Origin: Chitinophaga pinensis
Lineage (GTDB): Bacteria > Planctomycetota > Phycisphaerae > Phycisphaerales > SM1A02
Assembly (NCBI GenBank): GCA_943329105.2
Contig: CALQCP020000062.1
Coordinates: forward strand, 1 to 10,822
Direction of reading: 5' to 3'
DNA: 10,822 bases
Every line of letters begins with the position of its first letter. Within the stretch, counting starts at the first letter, position 1. The position numbers were made by a program, and so were the translations under genes. This document shows positions 1-7,832 of the stretch, piece by piece. The notes beneath the pieces were generated by a model. It did no database searches and had not been told where the DNA came from. It was given only the letters and a program-made list of their open reading frames with translations.

Positions 1-213
1 CCGGCAGTTGGACGTACGCCCCGTGGGTGCCAACCGGACGAACAGTTTCGCCCGAGGCTAAGCGGAACCTTGTGGAGCGCAGCCGTCCGCGTCCGAGGGT
101 CCCGCGCGCAACGGAGGGGGCGGGGGACGTCTCAACTCACTTCGAACGCCCACCGAAAATAGGGACAGGGGTGAACGGCACCTATTTATGACGAACGGGT
201 TATGCCGCACAAA
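1..213. other. Unassigned GC-rich upstream segment
   Basis: I recognise no gene here. Plus frame 2 is open from the window edge to a TAA at 59-61 with mostly G or C in third codon positions, so it could be the last 19 codons of an upstream gene. Frame 3 is open to a TGA at 189-191 and frame 1 to a TAG at 160-162, so open reading alone decides nothing. Bases 1-37 can fold: 1-4 with 34-37, 8-11 with 30-33, and 17-21 with 25-29 around a 3-base loop. I could not match this fold to RNase P RNA, tmRNA, SRP RNA or a riboswitch from memory. There is no U-tract after it, so it is not a clear terminator. Confidence 0.3.
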
Positions 214-221
214 GCTATCCT
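214..221 (+). promoter_or_regulatory. Candidate -10 element upstream of aspS
   Basis: The octamer GCTATCCT contains TATCCT, which matches four of six bases of the TATAAT consensus. It ends 26 bases before the aspS ATG at 248. The same GCTANNCT pattern stands before both other transcription-unit heads in the window (9353-9360 on the minus strand and 9370-9377 on the plus strand). No good -35 box is seen at 16-18 bases upstream. If transcription starts about 7 bases downstream, the leader is only about 20 bases and the in-frame ATG at 188 lies outside the transcript. Confidence 0.35.
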
Positions 222-247
222 TGACCCTTCACCCTGAACCCCCCACC

Positions 248-2044
248 ATGCTCAAGCGCACGCACACCTGCGGTCAGCCACGCCTTGCCGATGCCGGTAA
301 GACAATCGCCCTCAACGGATGGGTGAACACCTATCGCGACCAAGGTCGTGGACTCTTGTTCGTGGACATTCGGGATCGAGACGGCCTCTGCCAAGTGGTC
401 TTCAATCTTGAACATGCCAGCCCCGAACTCGTGCAGCAAGCGAAGGCGCTCCGCCGCGAAGACGTGATCGGCGTGCGCGGCATTCTTCGTCTCCGTTCCG
501 GTGAGCCAAACCACAAACTCGCGACTGGCGAGGTGGAACTCGCTGCCGAAGAACTTGAGATCTTCAATAAGGCCGAAAACCCGCCGATCCTGCCCGATGA
601 TCACGACGCCGAGAAGATCGGCGAAGAAACGCGCCTGAAGTACCGGTACATCGACCTGCGCCGCCCGCGCATGCAGCACATCTTGCGCACACGCAGCAAG
701 GTCACCAAGTTGGCGCGCGACTACTTTGCAGCCAACGGATTTGCGGAAGTCGAGACCCCGCTCCTCATCAAGAGCACCCCGGAAGGCGCGCGCGACTTTA
801 TCGTTCCCGCACGTCTGCATCAGGGCATGTGGTACGCCCTGCCGCAGAGCCCGCAGCTCTTCAAGCAGATCCTGATGGTGGCTGGTTTCGATCGCTACAT
901 CCAGATCTGCAAGTGCCTGCGCGACGAAGACCCGCGCGCTGATCGGCAAGCAGAATTCAGTCAAATTGACTTGGAAATGAGCTTTGTTGAGCGCGAAGAC
1001 GTCATGACCATGATGGGCGGATTTGCGCACGCGGTGTGGCATGACATCCTTGGCTATGACATTGGCCGCATTGAGCAAATGACTTGGCAAGAGGCCATGG
1101 ACCGGTTTGGCATTGATCGCCCCGACCTGCGTAATCCGTTGGAGATTCGCGAGATCACCGACATCGTTGCTGGCAGTGAATTCCAGGTCTTCCAACAAGC
1201 CATTGAGAAGACCCGCGCGGGTCGTAGTGGTTGCGTAAAGGCCATCCGCGTTCCGGGCGGTGCTGAGAAACTCACGCGCAAGATGACGGATGGGTATTCC
1301 GAATTCGTCAAGCAGTTCAAGACCGGCGGCGTGGCGGTTGCAAAGTTCACCGCTGCTGGATTTGATACTGGCGTTGCTAAACATTTGGAGCCCTTCAAGG
1401 ACGCACTCGTTGCGCGCCTGGCACTGCAGCCTGGCGACAGCGTCCTCATCGTGGCCGACCACTGGGATTCGGCCACCAAGGCGCTCGGCGAACTTCGCCT
1501 GAAGGTTGGTCGCGACATGGGTCTCGTCAACGAATCCGAGTGGCGATTCCTCTGGGTCATTGACTTCCCGATGTTTGATTGGGACGAGGATGGTCAACGA
1601 TGGGTGGCCATGCATCATCCATTTACTAGCCCAAATCCCGATCAATTCCACCTTCTTGAGAGCGAACCAGGTAAGTGCCTGAGCGCTGGCTATGACTTGG
1701 TTGTCAATGGCAGCGAAATCGCCGGGGGTTCCATTCGTATTCACCGAATGGACGTGCAAGAGAAAGTATTCAAGCTCATCGGCCTCACCAAGGAAGATGC
1801 CGACGCCAAATTCGGCTTCCTGCTCAGTGCACTTCGGCACGGCGCTCCGCCGCACGGCGGCATCGCCTTCGGACTTGATCGCCTGCTCATGCATTTGGTT
1901 GGCACCGACAACATTCGCGACGTCATAGCGTTCCCGAAGACGCAGTCCGGTGGCGATCTCATGATTGATGCCCCCGGTCCGATTGATGAACAACAGATCC
2001 TCGACTGCGGAATGAAAGTGACACTCTTAGAGAAGAAGTCGTAA
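248..2044 (+). CDS. aspS: Aspartyl-tRNA synthetase
   Basis: This class IIb enzyme charges tRNA-Asp with aspartate in the cytoplasm, using ATP. The 598-residue product has the usual bacterial length of about 590. An N-terminal OB-fold anticodon-binding domain covers roughly residues 20-105 (GWVNTYRDQGRG...FVDIRDRDG). The catalytic core follows: motif 1 near 157-180 (FAEVETPLL), motif 2 near 213-242 with CLRDEDPRADRQAEFSQID and its ATP-binding Arg225, the bacterial GAD insertion roughly 290-400, and motif 3 (GIAFGLDRL, Arg545). I chose ATG 248 rather than the in-frame ATG 188 because family members begin with a short MxxRTHxCG-like leader just before the OB fold; the extra 20 residues are not family-like. 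No clear Shine-Dalgarno precedes it. Residue 32 in the OB fold is Gln, where the bacterial enzymes I recall have Leu or His, a position tied to tRNA-Asn discrimination. The next gene starts 7 bp downstream. Confidence 0.97.
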   Translation: MLKRTHTCGQPRLADAGKTIALNGWVNTYRDQGRGLLFVDIRDRDGLCQVVFNLEHASPELVQQAKALRREDVIGVRGILRLRSGEPNHKLATGEVELAAEELEIFNKAENPPILPDDHDAEKIGEETRLKYRYIDLRRPRMQHILRTRSKVTKLARDYFAANGFAEVETPLLIKSTPEGARDFIVPARLHQGMWYALPQSPQLFKQILMVAGFDRYIQICKCLRDEDPRADRQAEFSQIDLEMSFVEREDVMTMMGGFAHAVWHDILGYDIGRIEQMTWQEAMDRFGIDRPDLRNPLEIREITDIVAGSEFQVFQQAIEKTRAGRSGCVKAIRVPGGAEKLTRKMTDGYSEFVKQFKTGGVAVAKFTAAGFDTGVAKHLEPFKDALVARLALQPGDSVLIVADHWDSATKALGELRLKVGRDMGLVNESEWRFLWVIDFPMFDWDEDGQRWVAMHHPFTSPNPDQFHLLESEPGKCLSAGYDLVVNGSEIAGGSIRIHRMDVQEKVFKLIGLTKEDADAKFGFLLSALRHGAPPHGGIAFGLDRLLMHLVGTDNIRDVIAFPKTQSGGDLMIDAPGPIDEQQILDCGMKVTLLEKKS

Positions 2045-2051
2045 AGAAACG

Positions 2052-3473
2052 ATGGCCAGCCATCACACTGAAGCACGTCCTCCACGTAAACCAAATCGCG
2101 CTGCAACCGCAGGCGCTGCGACTGTGACGACGACTACACCTGTGCAGTCGAACCGACGCCGTTGGATGTTGCGCATCGGGCTGCTGGTCGTTGCGGGGGT
2201 CGCCATCACCTTTACTTGGCGCGTGTTTGATCGGATCCTCAACGATCGAAGCCCGATCATCGTTGGAATTCTCCATTCACAGACAGGGCCGATGGCGGTC
2301 AGTGAATTGTCGATGATTGAGGCCGAAGTGCTTGCGCTTGAGGAAATCAATGCGGAAGGCGGTCTGCTTGGGCGCCCAGTGAAATGGATCATTGCTGACG
2401 GCGCCTCCGATCCACCGACCTTCGCCAAACAAGCCGATCGCCTCATTAGTAAGGATGGCGCCTGCGTCATCTTTGGATGTTGGACCAGCGCCAGCCGCAA
2501 AGGTGTGCTGCCCGTTGTTGAGGCTGCCGACCATCTGTTGGTCTATCCGATGGCATACGAAGGCTTGGAGCAATCACCAAACATCATCTACACGGGCGCT
2601 GCGCCGAATCAGCAAATCACCCCGGCTGTGCAATGGTGCCATGAGAAACTGGGGGCGCGTCGATTCTTCCTGGTCGGTTCCGATTATGTCTGGCCGCACT
2701 GCGTCAATGCGATCATCGGTGACCAACTTGCCGCGCTCGGTGCCGAGAAGGTGGCCGAGGCGTACATCCCCTTTGGCTCCATGGATGTATCCGCGGCAGT
2801 GAACGCCATTGTGGACACGAAACCCGATGTTGTACTCAGTTCCGTGGTCGGCGATTCAGCACTTGCATTTGCGCAAGCGCTCCGCCAAGCGGGAGTCGAT
2901 CCGGCCAAGACACCGGTGCTGACTTTCGCCCTCGGTGAGAATGAATTGCATGCCATGCCGCTGGGAAGCATGGTTGGCAACTATGCGTCATGGAGTTACT
3001 TCCAGAGCATTGACCGCCCCGAGAATGTTCAATTCGTCAGCGCGTTCAAAGCGCGCTACGGGCGCGACCGCACCGTGCAAGACGTCATGGAAACTGCGTA
3101 TTTCAGCGTCAAACTGTGGGCGCAGGCTGTACGTGAGGCCGACAACACCGATGTCCGTCCGGTCCGTTACGCACTTCGCCGTCAAAGCCTGAACGCACCC
3201 GAAGGCACCATTGCCGTCGATCCGCAGACGCAACACACCTGGCGCCCCGTATCCATTGGCCGAATTCGAAACGACGGCCAATTTGAAATCGTCTGGCGAA
3301 GCCGAACCGCGGTACGCCCGGTGCCGTTTCCATCCTCGCGCCCGCGCGAGGTGTGGGAGAAATTCGTTCTCGACCTCAACCGCAGCTGGGGCGGACAGTG
3401 GATTGCACCAGCGGCGGACCCAACCCGCGCCGCATCACCAGCACGTGCTCTGCGCGAGAAACCCGCACCATGA
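2052..3473 (+). CDS. Membrane-anchored UrtA-like substrate-binding protein
   Basis: This 473-residue protein belongs to the periplasmic binding protein fold type I family (Peripla_BP_5/6). It reads along its length like UrtA, the urea ABC transporter binding protein: ILHSQTGPMAVSE near 73, IADGASDPPTFAKQA near 114, IFGCWTSASRKGVLPV near 140, YTGAAPNQQITPAV near 180, LVGSDYVWP near 207, and NAPEGTIAVDPQTQHTW near 381. Residues 39-58 form one hydrophobic segment after three arginines, with about 38 residues before it and no lipobox cysteine or clear AxA cleavage site. It is therefore probably an uncleaved anchor holding the binding domain in the periplasm, whereas transporter UrtA is usually exported free or as a lipoprotein. 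No UrtBCDE permease or ATPase gene is present. The stop TGA at 3471-3473 overlaps the start of a chemoreceptor, so a sensory role seems likelier than transport. The ligand could be urea, a short amide or an amino acid; the sequence does not settle it. Confidence 0.85.
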   Translation: MASHHTEARPPRKPNRAATAGAATVTTTTPVQSNRRRWMLRIGLLVVAGVAITFTWRVFDRILNDRSPIIVGILHSQTGPMAVSELSMIEAEVLALEEINAEGGLLGRPVKWIIADGASDPPTFAKQADRLISKDGACVIFGCWTSASRKGVLPVVEAADHLLVYPMAYEGLEQSPNIIYTGAAPNQQITPAVQWCHEKLGARRFFLVGSDYVWPHCVNAIIGDQLAALGAEKVAEAYIPFGSMDVSAAVNAIVDTKPDVVLSSVVGDSALAFAQALRQAGVDPAKTPVLTFALGENELHAMPLGSMVGNYASWSYFQSIDRPENVQFVSAFKARYGRDRTVQDVMETAYFSVKLWAQAVREADNTDVRPVRYALRRQSLNAPEGTIAVDPQTQHTWRPVSIGRIRNDGQFEIVWRSRTAVRPVPFPSSRPREVWEKFVLDLNRSWGGQWIAPAADPTRAASPARALREKPAP

Positions 3474-5488
3474 ACGAGCCCGCGACACCAGCCGTTGCTG
3501 ACACCCGAATTGCTATGCATCGGTCGATCGCCGGGCGACTGCTGACGTGGTTTCTTCTGCTCTCGCTGGTGCCGTGCATTGCGCTGGCCGTGATCACCGC
3601 AAACATTGCAACACAAGCGCTGGAAGGCTCAGTCCGCGAGAAACTGGTGCAAATCAATGCGGCAAAGTCCAGTGAGCTGGAAACATACGCACTGGAGAGA
3701 CTCGCCGACGCTACGGCGATGGCGGGAGGCGCAGGCATGCGCCAAGCGATGGCTCGGCTCAATGAAGATGCCCTCAGCGACCCGCAAGGCACTAAGAAGT
3801 CCGCGATCAACATTGACCGAACCGCCACGGCGCTGGGATACAAGCGGCTCTTACTGATCGATACGGCTGGAATCATTCGCTTGTCGGTCGATCCATCATT
3901 CACGGTGGGATCTTCGATACTTACTGGTGAACTCGCCACCTCGGAACTGACCGCCGGCTTTGACCGCGCACGCACGTTGTTGCAGTCGGAAATCACCGCC
4001 TTTCAACCCTACGGATCATCGCGCGAGCCGATCATGTTTATCACCAGTCCCATCGTCAGCGATGGACGCGTGATTGGTGTTTCTGCCGGAGGTCTTGGCC
4101 CAGAGCAAGTCTGGCGCATGCTCGCAGATGTCACGGGACTCGGCGAAACTGGTGAAATCGTCACCGCGCAACGCGACGCCACCGGGATCACCGTCACCTC
4201 CCCCACCCGCACGGACCCCGATGCTGCGTTCAAGTTCCGCCTCGCCACCGGAAGCGTCGGCGAGGTCACCGCCCGAGATGCCGCGAGCGGAAGCCGCGGA
4301 TATGGCACCGTGACCGACGGCCGCGGCGTTGAAGTCTGTGCCGCCTGGTGCTACCTACCAAGTTACCGCTGGGGGATGTTGGTGAAGCAGGATGCAAGCG
4401 AAGCCTTCGCCTTGCTCAACTTTCAACGCAATCTGATCATCTCGCTCACCATTGCCTTGGGCATCGGCGTGGTCGTCATGGCACTCTTCGTGGCACGCTC
4501 CATTTCTACGCCCATCCGCGCGGCGGTAACCGTTGCTCGGCAAGTTGCCGGCGGCGACCTCCGTGCGGAGATGGGCACTATCTCTGCGGACGAAACCGGA
4601 GCGTTGCTCGAGGCCATCCACACCATGACCACCGACCTGCGTGCGCTCATTGGTCGCATTCAGATGTCGACTGCCACGCTTGACGCCACCGCCACGGTGA
4701 TGCAATCAACCGGCGCGGAGCAGAAGCAGGTGATCGAGGATCACGGAGCCGCTACCGCCGAAGCATGCGCTGCGGTCCATCAGATCTCCACCACCAGCCA
4801 GGAATTGTTGCGCACCATGAACGAGGTCAACGAAATGGCCTCGAACACGGGCCATCGTGCCGAAGAGGGTCGCGCCAACCTTGCAGGCATGGATTCCACC
4901 ATGCAGCAATTGGCGAAGAGCACCGCCTTGTTCGGTGACAAGTTGACCAAGATCCGCGAGAGCGCCGATCGAATCAACTTGGTCATTGTCACCATGGCCA
5001 AGGTTGCCAACCAGACCAATCTTCTATCCATCAACGCTGCCATTGAAGCCGAGAAGGCCGGCGAACACGGGCTTGGATTCCTTGTCGTCGCGCGGGAAAT
5101 CGCCTACCTCGCCACACAGACCGCCGTGGCATCGCTCGACATCGAACGCATGGTGCGAGAGATGGAGGGCAGCGTCAAGGCTGGTGTCAAAGAGATGGGC
5201 AACTTCTCCACCCAGGTACAGGGCGGCGTCGAAGAGATCCGCGATATCTCCCGCAAGCTTGGTGAAATCATCTCGGCAGTGCAAGGGATTTCTGGTCGAT
5301 TTGAGCAAGTCACCGTTGGCATGCGAGCCCAGTCACTGGGCGCGGATCAGATCCGTGACGCCATGGGCAGACTTGCTGAGGGCACCGCACGAACCGCCGC
5401 TGCCTTGGGTGATTTCAACAGCGCCACCACGCACCTTCGTGATGCGGTGGATGGTCTCGACAACGAAGTTTCGCGCTTTACTACGTAA
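3470..5488 (+). CDS. Methyl-accepting chemoreceptor, WspA-like
   Basis: This transmembrane receptor (672 residues) transmits an outside signal to a CheA-type kinase. TM1 lies at about 21-46. The periplasmic sensor at about 47-318 has Cache-like features (YKRLLLIDTAGIIRLSVD near 124; REPIMFITSPI near 185; a second lobe ending YRWGMLVKQD). TM2 is at 320-344, HAMP at about 341-395, and the long cytoplasmic coiled coil runs from 400 to the end. The hairpin tip at about 512-537 reads VANQTNLLSINAAIEAEKAG and continues GLGFLVVAREI. The canonical tip is closer to NLLALNAAIEAARAGE...GRGFAVVADEV. From memory, this form and the segment RFEQVTVGMRAQSLGADQI (611-629) fit WspA, the receptor controlling cyclic-di-GMP synthesis. 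There is no C-terminal NWETF-type tether for CheR/CheB. ATG 3470 forms an ATGA overlap with the upstream stop, implying translational coupling; an upstream in-frame ATG at 3353 lies inside the previous gene and adds non-family residues. No kinase, CheW or cyclase gene is in the window. Confidence 0.93.
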   Translation: MNEPATPAVADTRIAMHRSIAGRLLTWFLLLSLVPCIALAVITANIATQALEGSVREKLVQINAAKSSELETYALERLADATAMAGGAGMRQAMARLNEDALSDPQGTKKSAINIDRTATALGYKRLLLIDTAGIIRLSVDPSFTVGSSILTGELATSELTAGFDRARTLLQSEITAFQPYGSSREPIMFITSPIVSDGRVIGVSAGGLGPEQVWRMLADVTGLGETGEIVTAQRDATGITVTSPTRTDPDAAFKFRLATGSVGEVTARDAASGSRGYGTVTDGRGVEVCAAWCYLPSYRWGMLVKQDASEAFALLNFQRNLIISLTIALGIGVVVMALFVARSISTPIRAAVTVARQVAGGDLRAEMGTISADETGALLEAIHTMTTDLRALIGRIQMSTATLDATATVMQSTGAEQKQVIEDHGAATAEACAAVHQISTTSQELLRTMNEVNEMASNTGHRAEEGRANLAGMDSTMQQLAKSTALFGDKLTKIRESADRINLVIVTMAKVANQTNLLSINAAIEAEKAGEHGLGFLVVAREIAYLATQTAVASLDIERMVREMEGSVKAGVKEMGNFSTQVQGGVEEIRDISRKLGEIISAVQGISGRFEQVTVGMRAQSLGADQIRDAMGRLAEGTARTAAALGDFNSATTHLRDAVDGLDNEVSRFTT

Positions 5489-5514
5489 ACCACCGACGCA
5501 CATCTAGGCCACAA

Positions 5515-6822
5515 TCAGTCAGGCGCGATCCGTGTCATGATCCGTGCTGCACCCATGTCACCCCACACGTTGACGGTGGTGCGACACATATCAAGCAACC
5601 GGTCAACGCCGATCACAATGCCCATGGCGCCCACTGGCAATTTCTCGCTACCAAGCGAGGCATTCACCGCAGTGATCACTATGACCATCGTCACCAGGCC
5701 CGCGCTGGGAATTCCAGCAGCACCCACTGCCGCCAGTGTTGCAGTCGCCACCACCACGGCGAGTTCGCCAAAGGAAAGTTGCACCCCGTACAACTGGAAC
5801 AAGAACACCACGGCAACCGCCTCATAAAGCGCAGTTCCATCCATATTGAGTGTGGCACCAAGCGGCGCGCAGAAACGCGTCGCGCGCTGCGAACAGCCGC
5901 CCTCGGTCTCACACACTCGAATAGTCACCGGCAGCGTGGCGCTTGAACTGGCCGTTGCGAACGCGGTTGCCAGCGCCTCGCGCATGGCCCACATGAACTT
6001 GAACGGATTGCCCCCGCCAAGTAGCACCTGAAAGATCGGCAGAATGATGAACATGTGAATGATCAATCCACCGATCACCACCGACATGTACAAGCCCAGC
6101 GGCCCCAACAATTCGGCGAGGCCAACCTTGCCAACACTGGCGCTCACCAAGAGGAACGCGCCGATTGGAATGATCCAAAGCACCCACCCCACCGCACGCA
6201 GCAACGCTTCGTTTAATCCATTCAATACCCGAGCGGCAGAATTGCCAGCATCGCCGCTCAGCGCCAGGGCTACACCCAGGACGATCGCAAAGATGATCAT
6301 TCCCAAGGGCTGTCCCTCAGCCATGGACGCGAAGGGGTTCGCGGGAATCAACTGCCGCGCAATCTGTAGCCACGCAGCGCCGAGCCCCTGCTCGCCGGCT
6401 GCCGTCGCCTGCATCAATTTGGGAGCAGCCTCAAATCGCTCGATGCCACTGGTGGTCAGCGCGGCCACATCCTCCGGCGCAAGGCCAAACCCCGGGCCCA
6501 CCAACGTCACCAGCGTGGCACCCAACGTGGCTGCCACCAACATGGTTGCCAAGAAATAAGCGCTGGTACTCAGTCCCAACTTACCGAGTCGAGAGGGATC
6601 GCCAAGCGAGGTGATTCCGGCAACAACACTGGTGAAAATCAACGGCAGCACCAGCATCATCAGTGGGCGCACCAAGATCAGATCACCAGCAACTGAAAAC
6701 CCAGACACGGTGGCGGTAGCGCCAGCGCGGTGCAGCATTTCACCAACAATCATTCCGCCAATCAGCGCGCCGATCGAGCCGGTGGCAACCCAGCGTTCCT
6801 TGCCTCCCAGCGTGCCGGCCAT
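5515..6822 (-). CDS. Dicarboxylate/amino acid:cation symporter (acidic amino acid type)
   Basis: This inner-membrane carrier of the DAACS/SLC1 family (GltP, GltPh, DctA relatives) takes up its substrate with Na+ or H+. At 435 residues it has family length and many hydrophobic spans. The core is intact: the serine-rich hairpin 1 TASSSATLPVT (about 290-300), NMDGT in TM7 (326-330), hairpin 2 GAAGIPSAG (367-375), and TM8 with DRLLDMCRTTVNVWGD (407-422). By comparison with GltPh, Asp411, Arg414, Asn418 and Asp422 match the substrate- and ion-binding residues; Arg414 binds the acidic side chain and Asp411 the amino group. As I recall, DctA-type C4-dicarboxylate carriers have a different DRxxSExR motif here, so glutamate or aspartate is the likelier substrate. 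ATG 6822 shares one base with the trxB stop (TGATG), so translation is probably coupled; an upstream TTG (6858) and ATG (6849) would extend into trxB. Its stop faces the chemoreceptor stop across 26 bp. Confidence 0.93.
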   Translation of the reverse strand: MAGTLGGKERWVATGSIGALIGGMIVGEMLHRAGATATVSGFSVAGDLILVRPLMMLVLPLIFTSVVAGITSLGDPSRLGKLGLSTSAYFLATMLVAATLGATLVTLVGPGFGLAPEDVAALTTSGIERFEAAPKLMQATAAGEQGLGAAWLQIARQLIPANPFASMAEGQPLGMIIFAIVLGVALALSGDAGNSAARVLNGLNEALLRAVGWVLWIIPIGAFLLVSASVGKVGLAELLGPLGLYMSVVIGGLIIHMFIILPIFQVLLGGGNPFKFMWAMREALATAFATASSSATLPVTIRVCETEGGCSQRATRFCAPLGATLNMDGTALYEAVAVVFLFQLYGVQLSFGELAVVVATATLAAVGAAGIPSAGLVTMVIVITAVNASLGSEKLPVGAMGIVIGVDRLLDMCRTTVNVWGDMGAARIMTRIAPD

Positions 6823-7802
6823 CAGTGCACGCCCTGCTCTGCAAGCCATCGTTCGCAATCAAGAGCCGCTTGGCAACCCATGCCCGCCGCGCTGACTGCT
6901 TGGCGGTACTGCTGATCCGCTACATCGCCCGCGGCAAATATGCCCGGAATATTGGTGGTACTGGCACGCGTGTGCAACGCCACGTAACCCTTGGCGTCAA
7001 GTTCCACACCCGATCCTTCCAGGAACTTCGTTGCTGGCGAATGGCCAATGGCAATGAATAGACCGCGGACATCAAGATCTCGCAGTGCGCCGGTCTTGAG
7101 ATTTTTCACTCGCACCGACTCCAGCCGCTCGTCGCCAATGACATCCTCAACGGCGCTGTCCCACACCATCTCCACCTTCGGATTGGAAAGCACGCGATCC
7201 TGCATGGACTTACTCGCACGCAACGTGTCGCGACGATGGATCACATAGACCTTGCTGGCAAACTTGGTCAGGTAGCTCGCTTCTTCCATCGCGGTGTCAC
7301 CACCACCAACCACTGCGAGCGGTTGGTTGCGGTACACCGGAAGTGCACCGTCACACACCGCGCATGCACTGACGCCGCCGCCATTCATGGCGAGGCGGAT
7401 CTCGTTGGCTAAGCCCATCCAGTTGGCGGTCGCGCCGGTAGAAATGATCACACTGCTCGCCAGCACTGTCTTGCCGTCCGAATCAACCATTCGAAATGGC
7501 CGCTTGGAAAAATCACATTGATCAATGTTGGCGTCGACCACTCGAGTGCCAAATCGCTCCGCCTGCTCGCGGAACTTGGCCATCATGTCGGGACCCGTAA
7601 CGCCGTGCGGGAAGCCCGGGTAATTCTCAACTTCCGTAGTCAACATCAATTGCCCACCTGGAAGCACCGGCGCCGGATTTGTTGCCGGCACGCCCACATA
7701 CACCACCGGGTCAAGGTTAGCGCGGGCGGCGTAGATGGCCGCGGTCCAACCAGCGGGACCGGATCCAATGATCAACACCTTCTCAGTCGATTGTTCAGAC
7801 AT
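6822..7802 (-). CDS. trxB: Thioredoxin reductase
   Basis: This low-molecular-weight flavoenzyme passes electrons from NADPH through FAD and a redox disulfide to thioredoxin in the cytoplasm. The 326-residue product shows the domains in order: FAD-binding GSGPAG at 13-18, the active-site pair Cys147/Cys150 in SACAVCDG, NADPH-binding GGGDTAMEEA at 166-175, the NADPH-phosphate motif HRRDTLRASK at 189-198, and the C-terminal FAD motif IPGIFAAGDVADQQYRQA at 285-302. The active site is CAVC where CATC is the common form. A proline-rich loop at about 38-50 (VPATNPAPVLPGG) looks slightly longer than in the E. coli enzyme. I chose ATG 7802 over ATG 7823 because AGGAA stands 4 bases before it and the protein then starts just ahead of the first beta strand. 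It lies 30 bp after the secreted-protein gene and overlaps the symporter start by one base, so the three are probably one transcript. Confidence 0.97.
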   Translation of the reverse strand: MSEQSTEKVLIIGSGPAGWTAAIYAARANLDPVVYVGVPATNPAPVLPGGQLMLTTEVENYPGFPHGVTGPDMMAKFREQAERFGTRVVDANIDQCDFSKRPFRMVDSDGKTVLASSVIISTGATANWMGLANEIRLAMNGGGVSACAVCDGALPVYRNQPLAVVGGGDTAMEEASYLTKFASKVYVIHRRDTLRASKSMQDRVLSNPKVEMVWDSAVEDVIGDERLESVRVKNLKTGALRDLDVRGLFIAIGHSPATKFLEGSGVELDAKGYVALHTRASTTNIPGIFAAGDVADQQYRQAVSAAGMGCQAALDCERWLAEQGVH

Positions 7803-7806
7803 GTGC

Positions 7807-7811
7807 TTCCT
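7807..7811 (-). promoter_or_regulatory. Ribosome binding site of trxB
   Basis: AGGAA on the minus strand lies 4 bases before ATG 7802. It decides between this start and the in-frame ATG at 7823, whose seven extra residues (MLADRKH) would include the site inside the coding sequence. Confidence 0.6.
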
Positions 7812-7832
7812 GTCGGCGAGCATCGCTCGCAG

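Noticed and set aside
188..247. Upstream in-frame ATG for aspS
   Set aside because: The extra 20 residues are not family-like, and the candidate -10 element at 214-221 would lie inside them.
215..1993. A 592-codon open frame on the minus strand covering nearly all of aspS
   Set aside because: It mirrors a strongly conserved gene. Its product has no recognisable motif, and long antisense frames are common opposite GC-rich codon usage.
2392..2802. Alternative-frame reading inside the UrtA-like gene
   Set aside because: It is a shadow frame; the gene's own frame carries continuous UrtA-like motifs across the same bases.
3353..3469. Upstream in-frame start for the chemoreceptor
   Set aside because: It lies inside the UrtA-like gene and adds 39 proline- and arginine-rich residues before the normal short cytoplasmic leader; the ATGA overlap start at 3470 is better.
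5477..5489. TTTAC-TAC-GTAAA hairpin at the chemoreceptor stop codon as a terminator
   Set aside because: The stem is only 5 bp and AT-rich, with no T-tract on either strand. The 26-bp convergent gap shows nothing else.
6823..6858. Earlier TTG (6858) or ATG (6849) start for the symporter
   Set aside because: It would overlap trxB by 27-36 bases and add a non-family leader; ATG 6822 gives the common TGATG junction.
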